From a bacterium (GTDB lineage Bacteria > Chloroflexota > Anaerolineae > Caldilineales > Caldilineaceae), in contig WGMT01000029.1 in the NCBI GenBank assembly GCA_016124945.1, positions 1 through 64,000 on the forward strand: a stretch of 64,000 nucleotides of DNA, read 5' to 3'. Position numbers and translations under genes: made by a program. Of the stretch, positions 15,030 through 24,500 are shown one piece after another. Each line of letters starts with the position of its first letter. Position 1 is the first letter of the stretch. The notes under the pieces were generated by a model. That model saw only the letters and a program-made list of their open reading frames with translations, was not told where the DNA came from and made no database searches.

Positions 15030-17402
15030 ATGTTGGCTGTGCGCACGCTTGGTAGATTCGATATCCAGATCGGCGGCGTTTCCCTCTTAGAAAGTGCAGA
15101 TTTCAAACGAGGGCTACTCCTGATCTACTTACTCGAAAAAGGCATACCCCAAAGCCGCGCCGAAGTTGCTCGTTTGCTATGGCCCGATTCCGACGACGCA
15201 GCGACTCTTGGCAACTTACGTTCTTTGCTGTTACGAATGCGACGTGATGGAATCGACGACTATCTCCAAGTAGATCGCACCACCATTTCTATACGCAACC
15301 ATGCAGCCATCGACTATGATGTGGCCCGCTGGCGGCAGCTCACCACCCCTCTTGAACAGGCATCATTTACCGATTTGCTGACCGCAGCCGAACTCTATCA
15401 GGGCGATTTCTTGGTTATCGACGCGCTGGATAGCTATCCACTACTTGATGAATGGGTAGTGTCGCTCCGTACCGAAATCGAGGTGCAGGCAGCGAGCGCG
15501 CTCTCCGTCCTGCTAAAGCGCGGCATTGAGTTGCATGAATTTGAGGCGATATTACCCCACGCCCGTAGACTCAGCACAATTGCGCCCTATAGTAGCGATG
15601 CACAGTGTCTTTTGTTGCAGATTATGGTGGGCACAAATCAGCTTGCAGAAGCCTTACAAGAATTTCATGAGTACAAGCGCCGACTGCAAGAAGATATTGG
15701 GATCAGCGAAATCGATCCCAAACTAGCTTCTACAGTAAGCTACTTAATGTCACCACAGCGGGCATTGGTAGAGACGACGGCTCGTCCGTTGCCATCTTCT
15801 ATGCCAAAAGAACCGGCAATCCATCAAGTCGACAAGACACCAGTCAACGCGCTTCTCCCCTACCTAACTACGCCGCTCATCGGGCGCAAAACTGAAGTAG
15901 AAGTGATAAAACAATTATTACATAAACAACATCGGTTGATTTCTGTAGTCGGCATGGGTGGTATCGGCAAAAGCCATATTATTCGCAGTATGCTTCCTTT
16001 CTTACAGGATCGTTTTGGGGCAAAGCTACACTTTGTCGATCTAGAGCCGGTTGACGCTCTCCACCTAAATCTAGCTGATCAACTCCTACGCGCAATCGCA
16101 ATGGAACAAAAGTTGACACTAAAGACAGAGCAGCCTTTGTTCGAGCAGGTTACTTCTACATTTAGTGAAGGTGTACACTGCCTTGTTCTAGACAACCTGG
16201 AAGTCACACCGGCTACAACTAGAATCGTCGAAGTGCTTCTGCAAAATTCACCACAATTGCACATCATTGCCACGTCACGTGTAAGCCTTCATCTACGCAG
16301 TGAACAGAACATCGTGGTGCCGGGCCTGTCGGTGAGGACAACAGCCACAGATGACGAGCAGCCGGAGATGAGCGAGGCAGCACGTCTCTTTGTCGAACAC
16401 ATGCAGAATACCAGGCTGGGCTTTGACCTAACCGAAAGGGATCGACACTGTATCGATTCCATTTGCCAACAGGTCGGGGGGCTCCCGCTGGCGATCAAGC
16501 TCGCCGCAGAACAGAGCAACTACTATGAGCTAGAAGAAGTGGCCGAAATCGTTTTTCACGATAACAACCTGCTCGCTTCGGAATTCAGCGATAGCAGAGA
16601 GACACATCAGAGTATCAACGAAATACTCAAAAATATGTGGACCCATCTCGGCGAAGAGGAACGCAGCGCCATCAAAGCGGCAGCCCTCTTTCAAGGCGAT
16701 TGGCATCATGATGCGTTACAAGCCATTGTATCAACGCCACGAGCAATCTACATGAAGTTGGTGAGTACGTCGATCTTAGATTCCAAATATTCAGGGTGGT
16801 TTTCGCTACACCCATTGGTGAAACGCTTTGTGCTGTCCCACTTGAGCGGACAGTACCCGGCCGAGATGACAAAACAGTATATCACCTACTATTTAGGGCT
16901 GCTCAACCTGGGCGAGCACCTTCTCGAACCGGTGTCGATCATCGCGCCAGAGACACTTAACGTCCTACAGAGACAACAAAGCGATGTATTTAATGCGTGG
17001 CGCCAGGCAGTAGGTTGTCGAGCATGGGATCTGCTCCGAGCAGCCATTATCAGCATGGGGCACTACGTCGAAATTACGAAACAGTACGCCGAAGGCATTG
17101 ATCTGTTACAATTGATACTTGATCACCTGCCCGCCGCCTCACTAATGACAACGTCACAGCAGCACCTGGCGGCCCAAACAGCATTTTTCATCGGCATACT
17201 CAATACCAAAGCAAACCGAACGGCCCCCGTTGAATCCTTACACATAGAGGCTATCGGCTGGATTGCGCAGGTAGGCACCCCGCACGAGATTGCTATCGTT
17301 CATCGTCACGCCGCCATGCTCCTGCCCAATGCCGCAATGCCGCCGCAGCTCAAGCTACTGCCGTACACGCGAGAAGCAGTCAAACAATCCGCTTACACAT
17401 AA
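15030..17402 (+). CDS. STAND regulator 4 of 4, C-terminally truncated
   Basis: 790 residues from the ATG at 15030 (MLAVRTLGRFDIQI), with a GAGG motif 9 nt upstream. BTAD and ATPase regions are intact: Walker A GMGGIGKSHI near residue 310, Walker B CLVLDNLEV near 388. The protein stops shortly after the start of the TPR-like half and lacks about 300 residues present in the other three, including the conserved RILKIG end. No continuation is visible in other frames downstream, so a deletion is more likely than a point frameshift. The protein may be a regulator without its sensor, or a decaying copy. Confidence 0.82.
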   Translation: MLAVRTLGRFDIQIGGVSLLESADFKRGLLLIYLLEKGIPQSRAEVARLLWPDSDDAATLGNLRSLLLRMRRDGIDDYLQVDRTTISIRNHAAIDYDVARWRQLTTPLEQASFTDLLTAAELYQGDFLVIDALDSYPLLDEWVVSLRTEIEVQAASALSVLLKRGIELHEFEAILPHARRLSTIAPYSSDAQCLLLQIMVGTNQLAEALQEFHEYKRRLQEDIGISEIDPKLASTVSYLMSPQRALVETTARPLPSSMPKEPAIHQVDKTPVNALLPYLTTPLIGRKTEVEVIKQLLHKQHRLISVVGMGGIGKSHIIRSMLPFLQDRFGAKLHFVDLEPVDALHLNLADQLLRAIAMEQKLTLKTEQPLFEQVTSTFSEGVHCLVLDNLEVTPATTRIVEVLLQNSPQLHIIATSRVSLHLRSEQNIVVPGLSVRTTATDDEQPEMSEAARLFVEHMQNTRLGFDLTERDRHCIDSICQQVGGLPLAIKLAAEQSNYYELEEVAEIVFHDNNLLASEFSDSRETHQSINEILKNMWTHLGEEERSAIKAAALFQGDWHHDALQAIVSTPRAIYMKLVSTSILDSKYSGWFSLHPLVKRFVLSHLSGQYPAEMTKQYITYYLGLLNLGEHLLEPVSIIAPETLNVLQRQQSDVFNAWRQAVGCRAWDLLRAAIISMGHYVEITKQYAEGIDLLQLILDHLPAASLMTTSQQHLAAQTAFFIGILNTKANRTAPVESLHIEAIGWIAQVGTPHEIAIVHRHAAMLLPNAAMPPQLKLLPYTREAVKQSAYT

Positions 17403-17441
17403 GCGGCAGCCTGCTCACTAACAGTTAAAATCTCGATGATC

Positions 17442-17473
17442 AAAAAAGGGGACTACGCAGTGGCGTAGTCCCC
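17442..17473 (-). terminator. rho-independent terminator
   Basis: Perfect 11-bp stem GGGGACTACGC/GCGTAGTCCCC (17448-17473) with a 4-nt loop. On the minus strand it is followed by a run of six T (17442-17447). It therefore fits the minus-strand gene that ends at 17565. On the plus strand it could still form a hairpin after the fourth regulator, but without a T-run. Confidence 0.8.
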
Positions 17474-17564
17474 CATTCGTCCTATCAAACAAAAACACGT
17501 ATTCCACTAACTTGAATTACACCCAGCATGCACGCCGGTTAGACTGGATTTGCCAGAGGGCACA

Positions 17565-18257
17565 CTACCGAAAGGCGGTGCGATGTCGCTCTTGGATGAA
17601 AAAGTGTTCGCAGACATCAACAATGTCATCGGGGCCGGCCAACCAACGCCAGTCAAGCATCATGCTCATCTCAGTGTCAATTACGCCTTCTGTGGTTCGC
17701 ACCCAACTCATGACATAGCCTGTCAGCGAAGAAACATTCTTGCCCAGCAACAGCAGCATGAGGTCGGAGTGATCACTGTGATAACTATTCAAGAGCCAAA
17801 CTCGCTGCACATCGGGATGAACCGGCAGATCAATGAGTGATTGGAAACAGCGCCGGTCCAGGCCAGGTTCCACGTCAATCGTAACAGTAGCAGCGGCAGT
17901 CTGGCTGTTGGGGCTGACTTCCATCTCCAGTTCAAGGAGCGCATCAATATTGGCGCGGCCACCAAAACTGAGGGTGGTTCGCGTCTGCCGCACCCCTTCG
18001 ACACTGCGTACTACGTCCAACATGAAACTGTTAAACTCGCGCACATCACGCACAAAACAGGCAAAGCGCAAGTCGGCGCGCTGACGTAACCAGTTTACCC
18101 ATAGCGGGGCGACACCGTTGGATTGATAGGCACGCAGGTTGTTCAACAATTGCTCGCGGGCAATTTCGTCTCGCCCGCTGGCAATTTCGGCGTCAACAAA
18201 AGCCAGCATGGGGCTGGATGGGCTCGGATGATTACGTCGCGTTCGTTTCGGTGGCAT
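17565..18257 (-). CDS. protein with two Lrp/AsnC-like ligand-binding (RAM-type) modules, no HTH
   Basis: 230 residues. After a basic N-terminus, residues about 55-125 (LRFACFVRDVREFNSFMLDV, SVEGVRQTRTTLSF) resemble the dimeric alpha/beta ligand-binding fold of Lrp/AsnC regulators. The second half (ATVTIDVEPGLDRRCFQSLI through VRTTEGVIDTEMSMML) looks like a second copy. No helix-turn-helix is visible, so it is unlikely to bind DNA alone. The start at 18257 lies inside a 16-bp tandem repeat; an internal Met at residue 17 is an alternative start. A terminator follows at 17442-17473. Fold assignment is from pattern only and function is unknown. Confidence 0.65.
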   Translation of the reverse strand: MPPKRTRRNHPSPSSPMLAFVDAEIASGRDEIAREQLLNNLRAYQSNGVAPLWVNWLRQRADLRFACFVRDVREFNSFMLDVVRSVEGVRQTRTTLSFGGRANIDALLELEMEVSPNSQTAAATVTIDVEPGLDRRCFQSLIDLPVHPDVQRVWLLNSYHSDHSDLMLLLLGKNVSSLTGYVMSWVRTTEGVIDTEMSMMLDWRWLAGPDDIVDVCEHFFIQERHRTAFR

Positions 18258-18305
18258 AGGATTTCGGTGGCATAGGATTGACGTGGCATCGGATTGACGT
18301 GTAAA
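18246..18305. repeat. 16-bp tandem repeat over a start codon
   Basis: About 3.7 units: two copies of TTTCGGTGGCATAGGA followed by the degenerate TTGACGTGGCATCGGA and TTGACGTGTAAAGGA. Each of the first three carries a CAT, an ATG on the minus strand, in three different frames. Only the innermost, at 18257, reads into the 230-residue gene. Confidence 0.75.
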
Positions 18306-18490
18306 GGAAGAAGTGTGAAGGAAAACATGTGAAATTTGAGTATGAAGCGAAAAGTGTGAGGCAATACGTTTCTACTGTCTTGTTCCAGCCTTGACACTTC
18401 AAACTTTACACATCTTTGTTCTGTGTATTGAACCGTACAATTATAAAAAAGGCAAACAGCCTTTAGAAATTGACAGCGCTGCGCTTTGCA

Positions 18491-20182
18491 ATGAGAATAA
18501 CCGATGGTTTAAGGAACGTGAACAAAGTGGATGTGCCTTTACTCCCTGAAAGCGAGGATAGTTTGTACGAGTACACCTGCGACGCCGCATCTCCGGCACA
18601 GAGCAAGCAGATCTGGAGCCGTATGCCGCTTCAGCCCTTCTCCGATATTTTGACACCTTTCAGCTACAGTGTGCTGGCCGAGGTGAGCCGTCGCGCCTGG
18701 TTCCGCTACTACGAACGAATGGGGCTGAGGCTACCCTTTGCCCCTCGCCATCTGTGCAAACAGCACTATGGGCGATTCTACATAGATATAAAGTGGATCT
18801 GCGAACGCGATGTAGAAGCCGCCGGTATTCAACCCATGGCGTTTCTGGTCAACGGCGAAAAGGTGATTGTCTGCACGTGGACAAAACCCAGCCTGATCGC
18901 CGGCATGCGCAACAGCCGCAATCAACGGCGGCTGTCCAATGAACTCAACCAGATGACGAACCAGATCGAAGAAGTCACCGCGCAGGCACGGGCATGGTAC
19001 GAGAAGGTCAGCGGCCTGCGCTGGACGCAAGCCGAGATCCTCCAGATTATGGAAGAGATCGAAAAATACGGCGCCGGCCCACTCGCGATTTTCTATGCGG
19101 CGCGCCATAACCTGGAGCGAGCATACAACACACTGCTCCAAATGGAAGGACAGAGCAAACCCGCCGTCCGCATTCAGATGATCAACAACACGCTCTGCGA
19201 TCTGGACGACTTGGTGGAGCTAAGACTCACTGATGCACTTCTCGATCTAGCAAACATTGCCCGTGAGGCCCCCGCTGTGCTCAAGTGGCTGGCCGACGAC
19301 CAATTCGACGGATGGGAAACACATTGGAGTGATCACCCATTCGGACGCAAGTTACATCAACTGATGGCTCAATTCGGGCATTGGGCCACAGGCGAAGGCG
19401 AAATGGCCAACCCGCGCTGGTCCGAATCGCCTGATTTTCTATTTAAAGGCATTCTGGCTTGCGTAGAGTGCAATGCGCACCAACCAGCGCGCATTCCATC
19501 GACAGCGGCCATCCAACAGTTGATTGAAAGCCTTGCACCCGCAACCCGTAAAGAGGCATCACAACTTCTACCACAGATTCGTGCCCTGTCGGTATTACAG
19601 AGCAAGGCCATGAACGCCTTCAGCTACATCCTCGCCGGCACACGTCTATGGGCGAAGGCAGCCGGCCACGAAGCCACCGAAGATGGCCGCTTGCTAGAGA
19701 GTGCCGATGCCTTTTACTTTGAGTTAGAAGAGCTAAAGCGCATGATGACCGGCGAATGGAACATCAGCAACATGGATGAAATTCAGTCCACTGCCGGCAC
19801 ACGCAAAACAAGCTATAGCGAGTGGCAGAAAGCGCAACCAGGCGATCTCCTCTTCAACGAGGCCGAAGCCTACCCCACACACAGCGGCTTACCCGGTGTG
19901 GTGGGCAATGCTACCGGCCCCCTACGCCGACAGAAAGGGCTGCAACCGCTCCTCTGTGAACGTGCGGTAGTAGGCGCACGTCAACTAGACAGCGGTTGGG
20001 CGCCTACGCTCCCCGTTGCAGGCGGCCTCCTGGCCGCAGCCGGCACACCATTGGATCCCATTGTGGCTGCAGCACGGATCTGGCATGTCCCCACTGTGGT
20101 CGGCCTTGGCCCTCATTACAACACACTGGTCGACGGCGCACAGACCAGGCTCGATGGCGCGCGTGGTGCAGTAGAGCAGTAA
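18491..20182 (+). CDS. PEP-utilising-enzyme-like protein with degenerate swivelling domain
   Basis: 563 residues from the ATG at 18491 (MRITDGLRNVNKVDVPLLPE); a TTG at 18470 in the same frame would add seven residues, and neither has a clear ribosome site. The middle resembles the linker region of PEP synthase/rifampin-phosphotransferase-like proteins. The last 100 residues resemble their mobile phosphohistidine domain: GDLLFNEA, then VAGGLLAAAGTPLDPIVAAA and HVPTVVGLG. In active enzymes the loop reads GGxxSHxAIxAR. Here the His position aligns with Pro, so phosphoryl transfer through this domain should be lost. No N-terminal ATP-grasp domain is present. It ends 17 bp before cobT and is probably co-transcribed. 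The role is unknown, perhaps a scaffold or regulator. Confidence 0.68.
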   Translation: MRITDGLRNVNKVDVPLLPESEDSLYEYTCDAASPAQSKQIWSRMPLQPFSDILTPFSYSVLAEVSRRAWFRYYERMGLRLPFAPRHLCKQHYGRFYIDIKWICERDVEAAGIQPMAFLVNGEKVIVCTWTKPSLIAGMRNSRNQRRLSNELNQMTNQIEEVTAQARAWYEKVSGLRWTQAEILQIMEEIEKYGAGPLAIFYAARHNLERAYNTLLQMEGQSKPAVRIQMINNTLCDLDDLVELRLTDALLDLANIAREAPAVLKWLADDQFDGWETHWSDHPFGRKLHQLMAQFGHWATGEGEMANPRWSESPDFLFKGILACVECNAHQPARIPSTAAIQQLIESLAPATRKEASQLLPQIRALSVLQSKAMNAFSYILAGTRLWAKAAGHEATEDGRLLESADAFYFELEELKRMMTGEWNISNMDEIQSTAGTRKTSYSEWQKAQPGDLLFNEAEAYPTHSGLPGVVGNATGPLRRQKGLQPLLCERAVVGARQLDSGWAPTLPVAGGLLAAAGTPLDPIVAAARIWHVPTVVGLGPHYNTLVDGAQTRLDGARGAVEQ

Positions 20183-20187
20183 CACAC

Positions 20188-20193
20188 AAAGGA
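20188..20193 (+). promoter_or_regulatory. ribosome binding site deciding the cobT start
   Basis: AAAGGA six nucleotides before the ATG at 20200 fixes the start. The same frame is open upstream as far as 19996 but has no comparable site and overlaps the preceding gene. Confidence 0.7.
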
Positions 20194-20199
20194 TGCATC

Positions 20200-21267
20200 A
20201 TGTCGGAATCTCTGCTTGCCGCCACGATCAGCGCCCTCGGACTGCCCGACGAAAAGGCCATGGCAGCCGCACGCGATCGCCAAGAACAATTGACAAAACC
20301 TTCCGGTGCACTCGGACGGCTGGAAGCGTTGAGCATTCAACTGGCCGGCATCAGTGGCCGGCTACAGACGCCCACCAGCCCCTGCGCCGTGATTATCTGC
20401 GCCGCTGATCATGGCATTACAGCAGAAGGCGTCAGCGCGTTTCCATCTGCAGTGACGGCGCAGATGGTGCTCAACTTTCTGGCCGGCGGCGCCGCAGCCA
20501 ACGTACTGGCGCGGCAGATGGGTGCATCCGTAACCGTATTGGATGTGGGCGTAGATGCCGATCTCCCCTCACACCCCAATCTTATTGAGCACAAAATCCG
20601 CCGCGGCACAGCCAATTTTGCGGTAGAAGCGGCGATGCAGGCCGAAGAGGTCTTGGCAGCTATCGAAGTCGGGATCCGTACGGCCAATCAGGTGATTGCA
20701 GACGGGGCGCGTATCGTGATCCCAGGTGAAATGGGCATCGGCAACACAACACCCAGCGCGGCCATTGCAGCCGTGCTCACCGGGCAGGCAGTGGAAATGG
20801 TCACCGGCACAGGGACAGGATTGGCCTTCGCCGGCTGGCGACACAAGTGCGAGGTGATCCGCAAAGCACTCGCCTTACACAAGCCTTCTTCCACCGATCC
20901 CATTGATCTACTACGCTGTGTCGGCGGCCTGGAGATTGCAGCCATCACTGGGATTGTCCTGGCCGGCGCAGCAGCGCGAGTCCCTATCCTCCTCGACGGT
21001 GTGATTGCGACAGCGGGTGCGTCGATTGCAGCACGCCTCGCCCCACTCTGCATTCCCTTCCTCGTGTCCGGCCATCACTCACAAGAACCGGGCCATCGTG
21101 CCTTTCTCGAACATCTGGGCATGTTGCCGCTCCTTGATCTCGACCTGCGCCTGGGCGAAGGCACCGGTGCACTGCTTGCCCTGCCTTTGCTGCAAGCATC
21201 TGTGCGCACGTTGAACGAGATGGCAACCTTTGACGAGGCGGCGGTGGAGAAAGGGATTGAGGATTAG
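20200..21267 (+). CDS. cobT: nicotinate-nucleotide--dimethylbenzimidazole phosphoribosyltransferase
   Basis: 355 residues, the usual family length. The enzyme transfers the phosphoribosyl group of nicotinate mononucleotide to 5,6-dimethylbenzimidazole, giving alpha-ribazole phosphate for the lower loop of cobalamin. Family landmarks are clear: LTKPSGALGRLE, the AADHGITAEGVSAFP loop, GEMGIGNTTPSAA, LLDGVIATAGA and the C-terminal DLRLGEGTGA loop whose Glu320 matches the catalytic base. No other cobalamin genes lie nearby, so it may serve salvage or lower-ligand remodelling. The stop codon falls at the edge of a GATTAGG/GATTGGG repeat tract. Confidence 0.96.
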   Translation: MSESLLAATISALGLPDEKAMAAARDRQEQLTKPSGALGRLEALSIQLAGISGRLQTPTSPCAVIICAADHGITAEGVSAFPSAVTAQMVLNFLAGGAAANVLARQMGASVTVLDVGVDADLPSHPNLIEHKIRRGTANFAVEAAMQAEEVLAAIEVGIRTANQVIADGARIVIPGEMGIGNTTPSAAIAAVLTGQAVEMVTGTGTGLAFAGWRHKCEVIRKALALHKPSSTDPIDLLRCVGGLEIAAITGIVLAGAAARVPILLDGVIATAGASIAARLAPLCIPFLVSGHHSQEPGHRAFLEHLGMLPLLDLDLRLGEGTGALLALPLLQASVRTLNEMATFDEAAVEKGIED

Positions 21268-21577
21268 GGATTGGGGATTGGTCGTTGGTCTCCGCAGTCT
21301 TTCATGAAAATTCCCCTGGTATTCTCTTTTTCTCGTGCCACCCTGCTGTTGCAGACACCCCCGAAGTGCCTCTCTGCGTTTTACCGGACCACACCCGCTA
21401 TAGTATCATGTCTGTATCGGTCAGCGCGCTCTTTCCTCAAGTTTTCCTAGCTTCTAAATTGCATGACTTCAGGCGATTCGGTTTTGAACAGACCGTGGCT
21501 TGTCCGCTCATTTGCCAATCAACAAGCCTAATCACCAATCACGAATCACCAGTCCCTAATTCCAATAGGATCATTCC
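21268..21577. other. 310-bp cobT-dnaE intergenic region with ATTGG-type repeats
   Basis: Both ends carry the dispersed short repeat seen elsewhere in the window: GATTAGGGATTGGGGATTGG just after cobT, and the opposite orientation (AATCACCAATCACGAATCAC) just before dnaE. The two form a long-range inverted repeat around about 220 bp of unremarkable sequence. No gene or convincing promoter was seen. Confidence 0.55.
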
Positions 21578-24500
21578 ATGTCCGACGATTTTGTCCACAT
21601 CCACACCCATTCCGAATATTCGCTGCTCGACGGGCTGGGCCGGGTAAAGGACCTGGTCAAAGAAGCCAAGAAGCTGGGCCAGAAGGCCTTGGCCTTGACC
21701 GATCACGGCGCGATGCACGGCGCAGTGGAATTCTTCCGCGCCTGCAAAAGCGCGGACATCAAGCCCCTCATCGGCGTGGAAAGCTATCAAACCGTGTGGG
21801 GACGCCCTAAAGAGGGCCGTGATCATCAACTCGATCGCGAGAATTACCACCAACTCCTCATTGCCAAGGACATGACCGGCTACCGCAACCTGCTCAAGTT
21901 GGTGAGCCAGAGTTATGTTAACGGCTACTACTACAAGCCTCGCATCGACCATGCCCTGCTCGAAAAACACGCCCAAGGGCTCGTCTGCACCACCGGCTGC
22001 CTGGGCGCAGAAGTGCCGCAACTGCTGATGCTGGGCCGCGAAAAAGAAGCCTACGAGCGGCTGGGCTGGTATGTCGATCTCTTCGGCAAAGAGAACTACT
22101 TCATCGAACTGCAAGAACACTCCATCGATGAACTCAAGGAAGTCAACAAAATTTTGGTCCCCTGGGCCGAGAAGTTCGGCATTCAGTTGCTGGTGACCAA
22201 CGATGTCCACTACGTGCGTGAAGGCGACAGCACGCCCCACGAAGTGCTGCTCTGCGTGCAGACTGGTGTGCGTATGCAAGATGAGAAACGCATGCGTTTA
22301 AGCGATCAGAGCTACTTCCTCAAGAGCCGGACGCAGATGGAAGATACCTTCCGTCCGCTCATCGATCTGCCGCCCAGCGCCTTCGACAGTTCGGTGCAAA
22401 TCGCCGAAATGTGCGAAGTCGACCTGGAAGATCCCACCTATCACCTGCCCGATCTGCCCATTCCCGAAGGGTTTACCTACGCCACCTATTTGCGTCACCT
22501 CACTGAACTGGGGTTGGAACGGCTATACGGGGCACGCGCCAACCATCCCGAAGTGCAGGAACGCAAGGAACGCGAACTGCGCATCATCGGCGAGATGGGC
22601 TTCGACGTCTACTTCTTGATCGTAGCGGATCTGTGCGAGTTCGCGCGCAGCCGCAATATCTGGTGGAACGTACGTGGATCAGGTGCCGGGTCGCTGGTGG
22701 CTTACTGCACCGGCATCACCGGGCTGGATCCGCTCAAGAACAATTTGATTTTCGAGCGTTTCCTCAATCCGGGCCGCGTCACCATGCCCGACTTCGATCT
22801 CGACTACCCCGACGACCAGCGTGAAGAGATGATCCGCTACACCGTCGAGAAATACGGCAGCGAACAGGTGGCGCAGATCGTCACCTTTGGGCGCATGAAG
22901 GCGCGCGCCGCCATCCGCGACGTAGGCCGCGCCAAGGACGTGCCCCTGGATCAGGTGGACCGCATCGCCAAGCTGATCCCGGCCATCCCCGGCAAGCCCG
23001 TCACCATTCAAGACGTGCTCACCGAAGGCCACGAGTTCTACAACCCCGAGCTGGTGGAATTCTACAAAAAAGAAGCCTGGGTACGCGATCTCGTGGACAC
23101 CTCTATGCAGCTTGAAGGCGTAGCTCGCCACGCCGGGATCCACGCCGCCGCCGTCATCGTGGCGGATCGCGAACTGGAACACTACACGCCGCTCATGCGC
23201 GGCACCAAGTCCACCGTCACCTCAACGGTGACGCAGTACGAGTTCCCAATCTTGGAATCCATCGGCCTGCTCAAAGTCGACTTTTTGGGCCTGAGCACGT
23301 TGACTGTCATGCGCGAGGCCGGTCGGCTGATCAAAGAAGTCCACGGCGTCGAGTGGCGGCTCGACAACATTCCCTTTGAGGGCGAAGCCGCGGTGGAAGC
23401 GTTCAAGCTTCTCTCTAGCGGCGAAGTGAGCGGCGTCTTCCAGGTGGAGTCTCAAGGCATGCGTCGTGTGCTCACCGAAATGCAGCCAACCCTCTTCGAG
23501 CACATCATCGCTACGATTTCGCTCTACCGGCCCGGCCCGATCGAGTACATTCCTCAGTTCATCCGCCGCCTGCACGGTGAGGAAGAGGTAGAGTACAAGC
23601 ACCCAGCGCTGGAGTCGATTCTGGCGGAGACTTACGGCATCATCGTCTACCAGGAGCAGATCATTCAGGTGCTCAGCCAGTTGGCGGGCTACACCCCCGG
23701 CGAAGCGGATCTGGTACGCCGTGCCATCAGCAAGAAAAAAGCGTCGGACATTGAACGGCACAAGCAGCTTTTTGTCCAGGGCTGCGCCACCAAAGAGATC
23801 CCTGCCGCCGCCGCCACCGCGATTTACGAAGACATTGAGTTCTTCGCCCGCTACGGCTTCAACAAGTGTTTGCCGGGCGATGTGGAAGTCATCGATGCCG
23901 CCACGGGGCGGTTGGTGCGCGTCGAAGATCTCTACCACGGCCGCACCGCCATCGAGCAGACCGTCACCTGTGACACGTTCACGCTGCGTTTCGGCGCAGG
24001 ACGCGTCTCCGCCGTCATGGACAACGGTGTCAAGCCGGTTTACCGCCTGACCACCCGCCTGGGACGGCAGATCGAAGCCACGGCCAATCACCCATTTTAT
24101 ACCTTCGACGGCTGGCGTCTGCTCGAAGAGCTGCGGCCTGGCGCACAGATCGCTACCCCGCGTCGCCTGTTCGTGGAAGGGACGGAGATCTGGCCCGATC
24201 ATACGGTTATCGCGCTGGGACACTTGCTTGCCGAAGGCAACCTCTGCCATCCACATTCGGTCTACTTCTACAGCCAGGATTGGGCGCAAGTCGAGGATTA
24301 CGTCACCGCAGCCGAACGCTTCGACAACGTCGATTGCAGCGTCAGCAACCACAAGGGCACCTACTCCGTCTACGCCCGCCGCGTGGACCGATCTCGCCCG
24401 CCCGGCATCGTCACCTGGGCGCAGGAAATCGGCATCTGGGGCAAAAACGCCCACACCAAAGAGATCCCGGCGGATGTCTTCACGTTGACCAATCGCCAGA

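Noticed and set aside
21360..21420. dnaE promoter at TATAGTATCAT
   Set aside because: A -10-like string is present but no -35 at proper spacing, so it is not reported as a feature.
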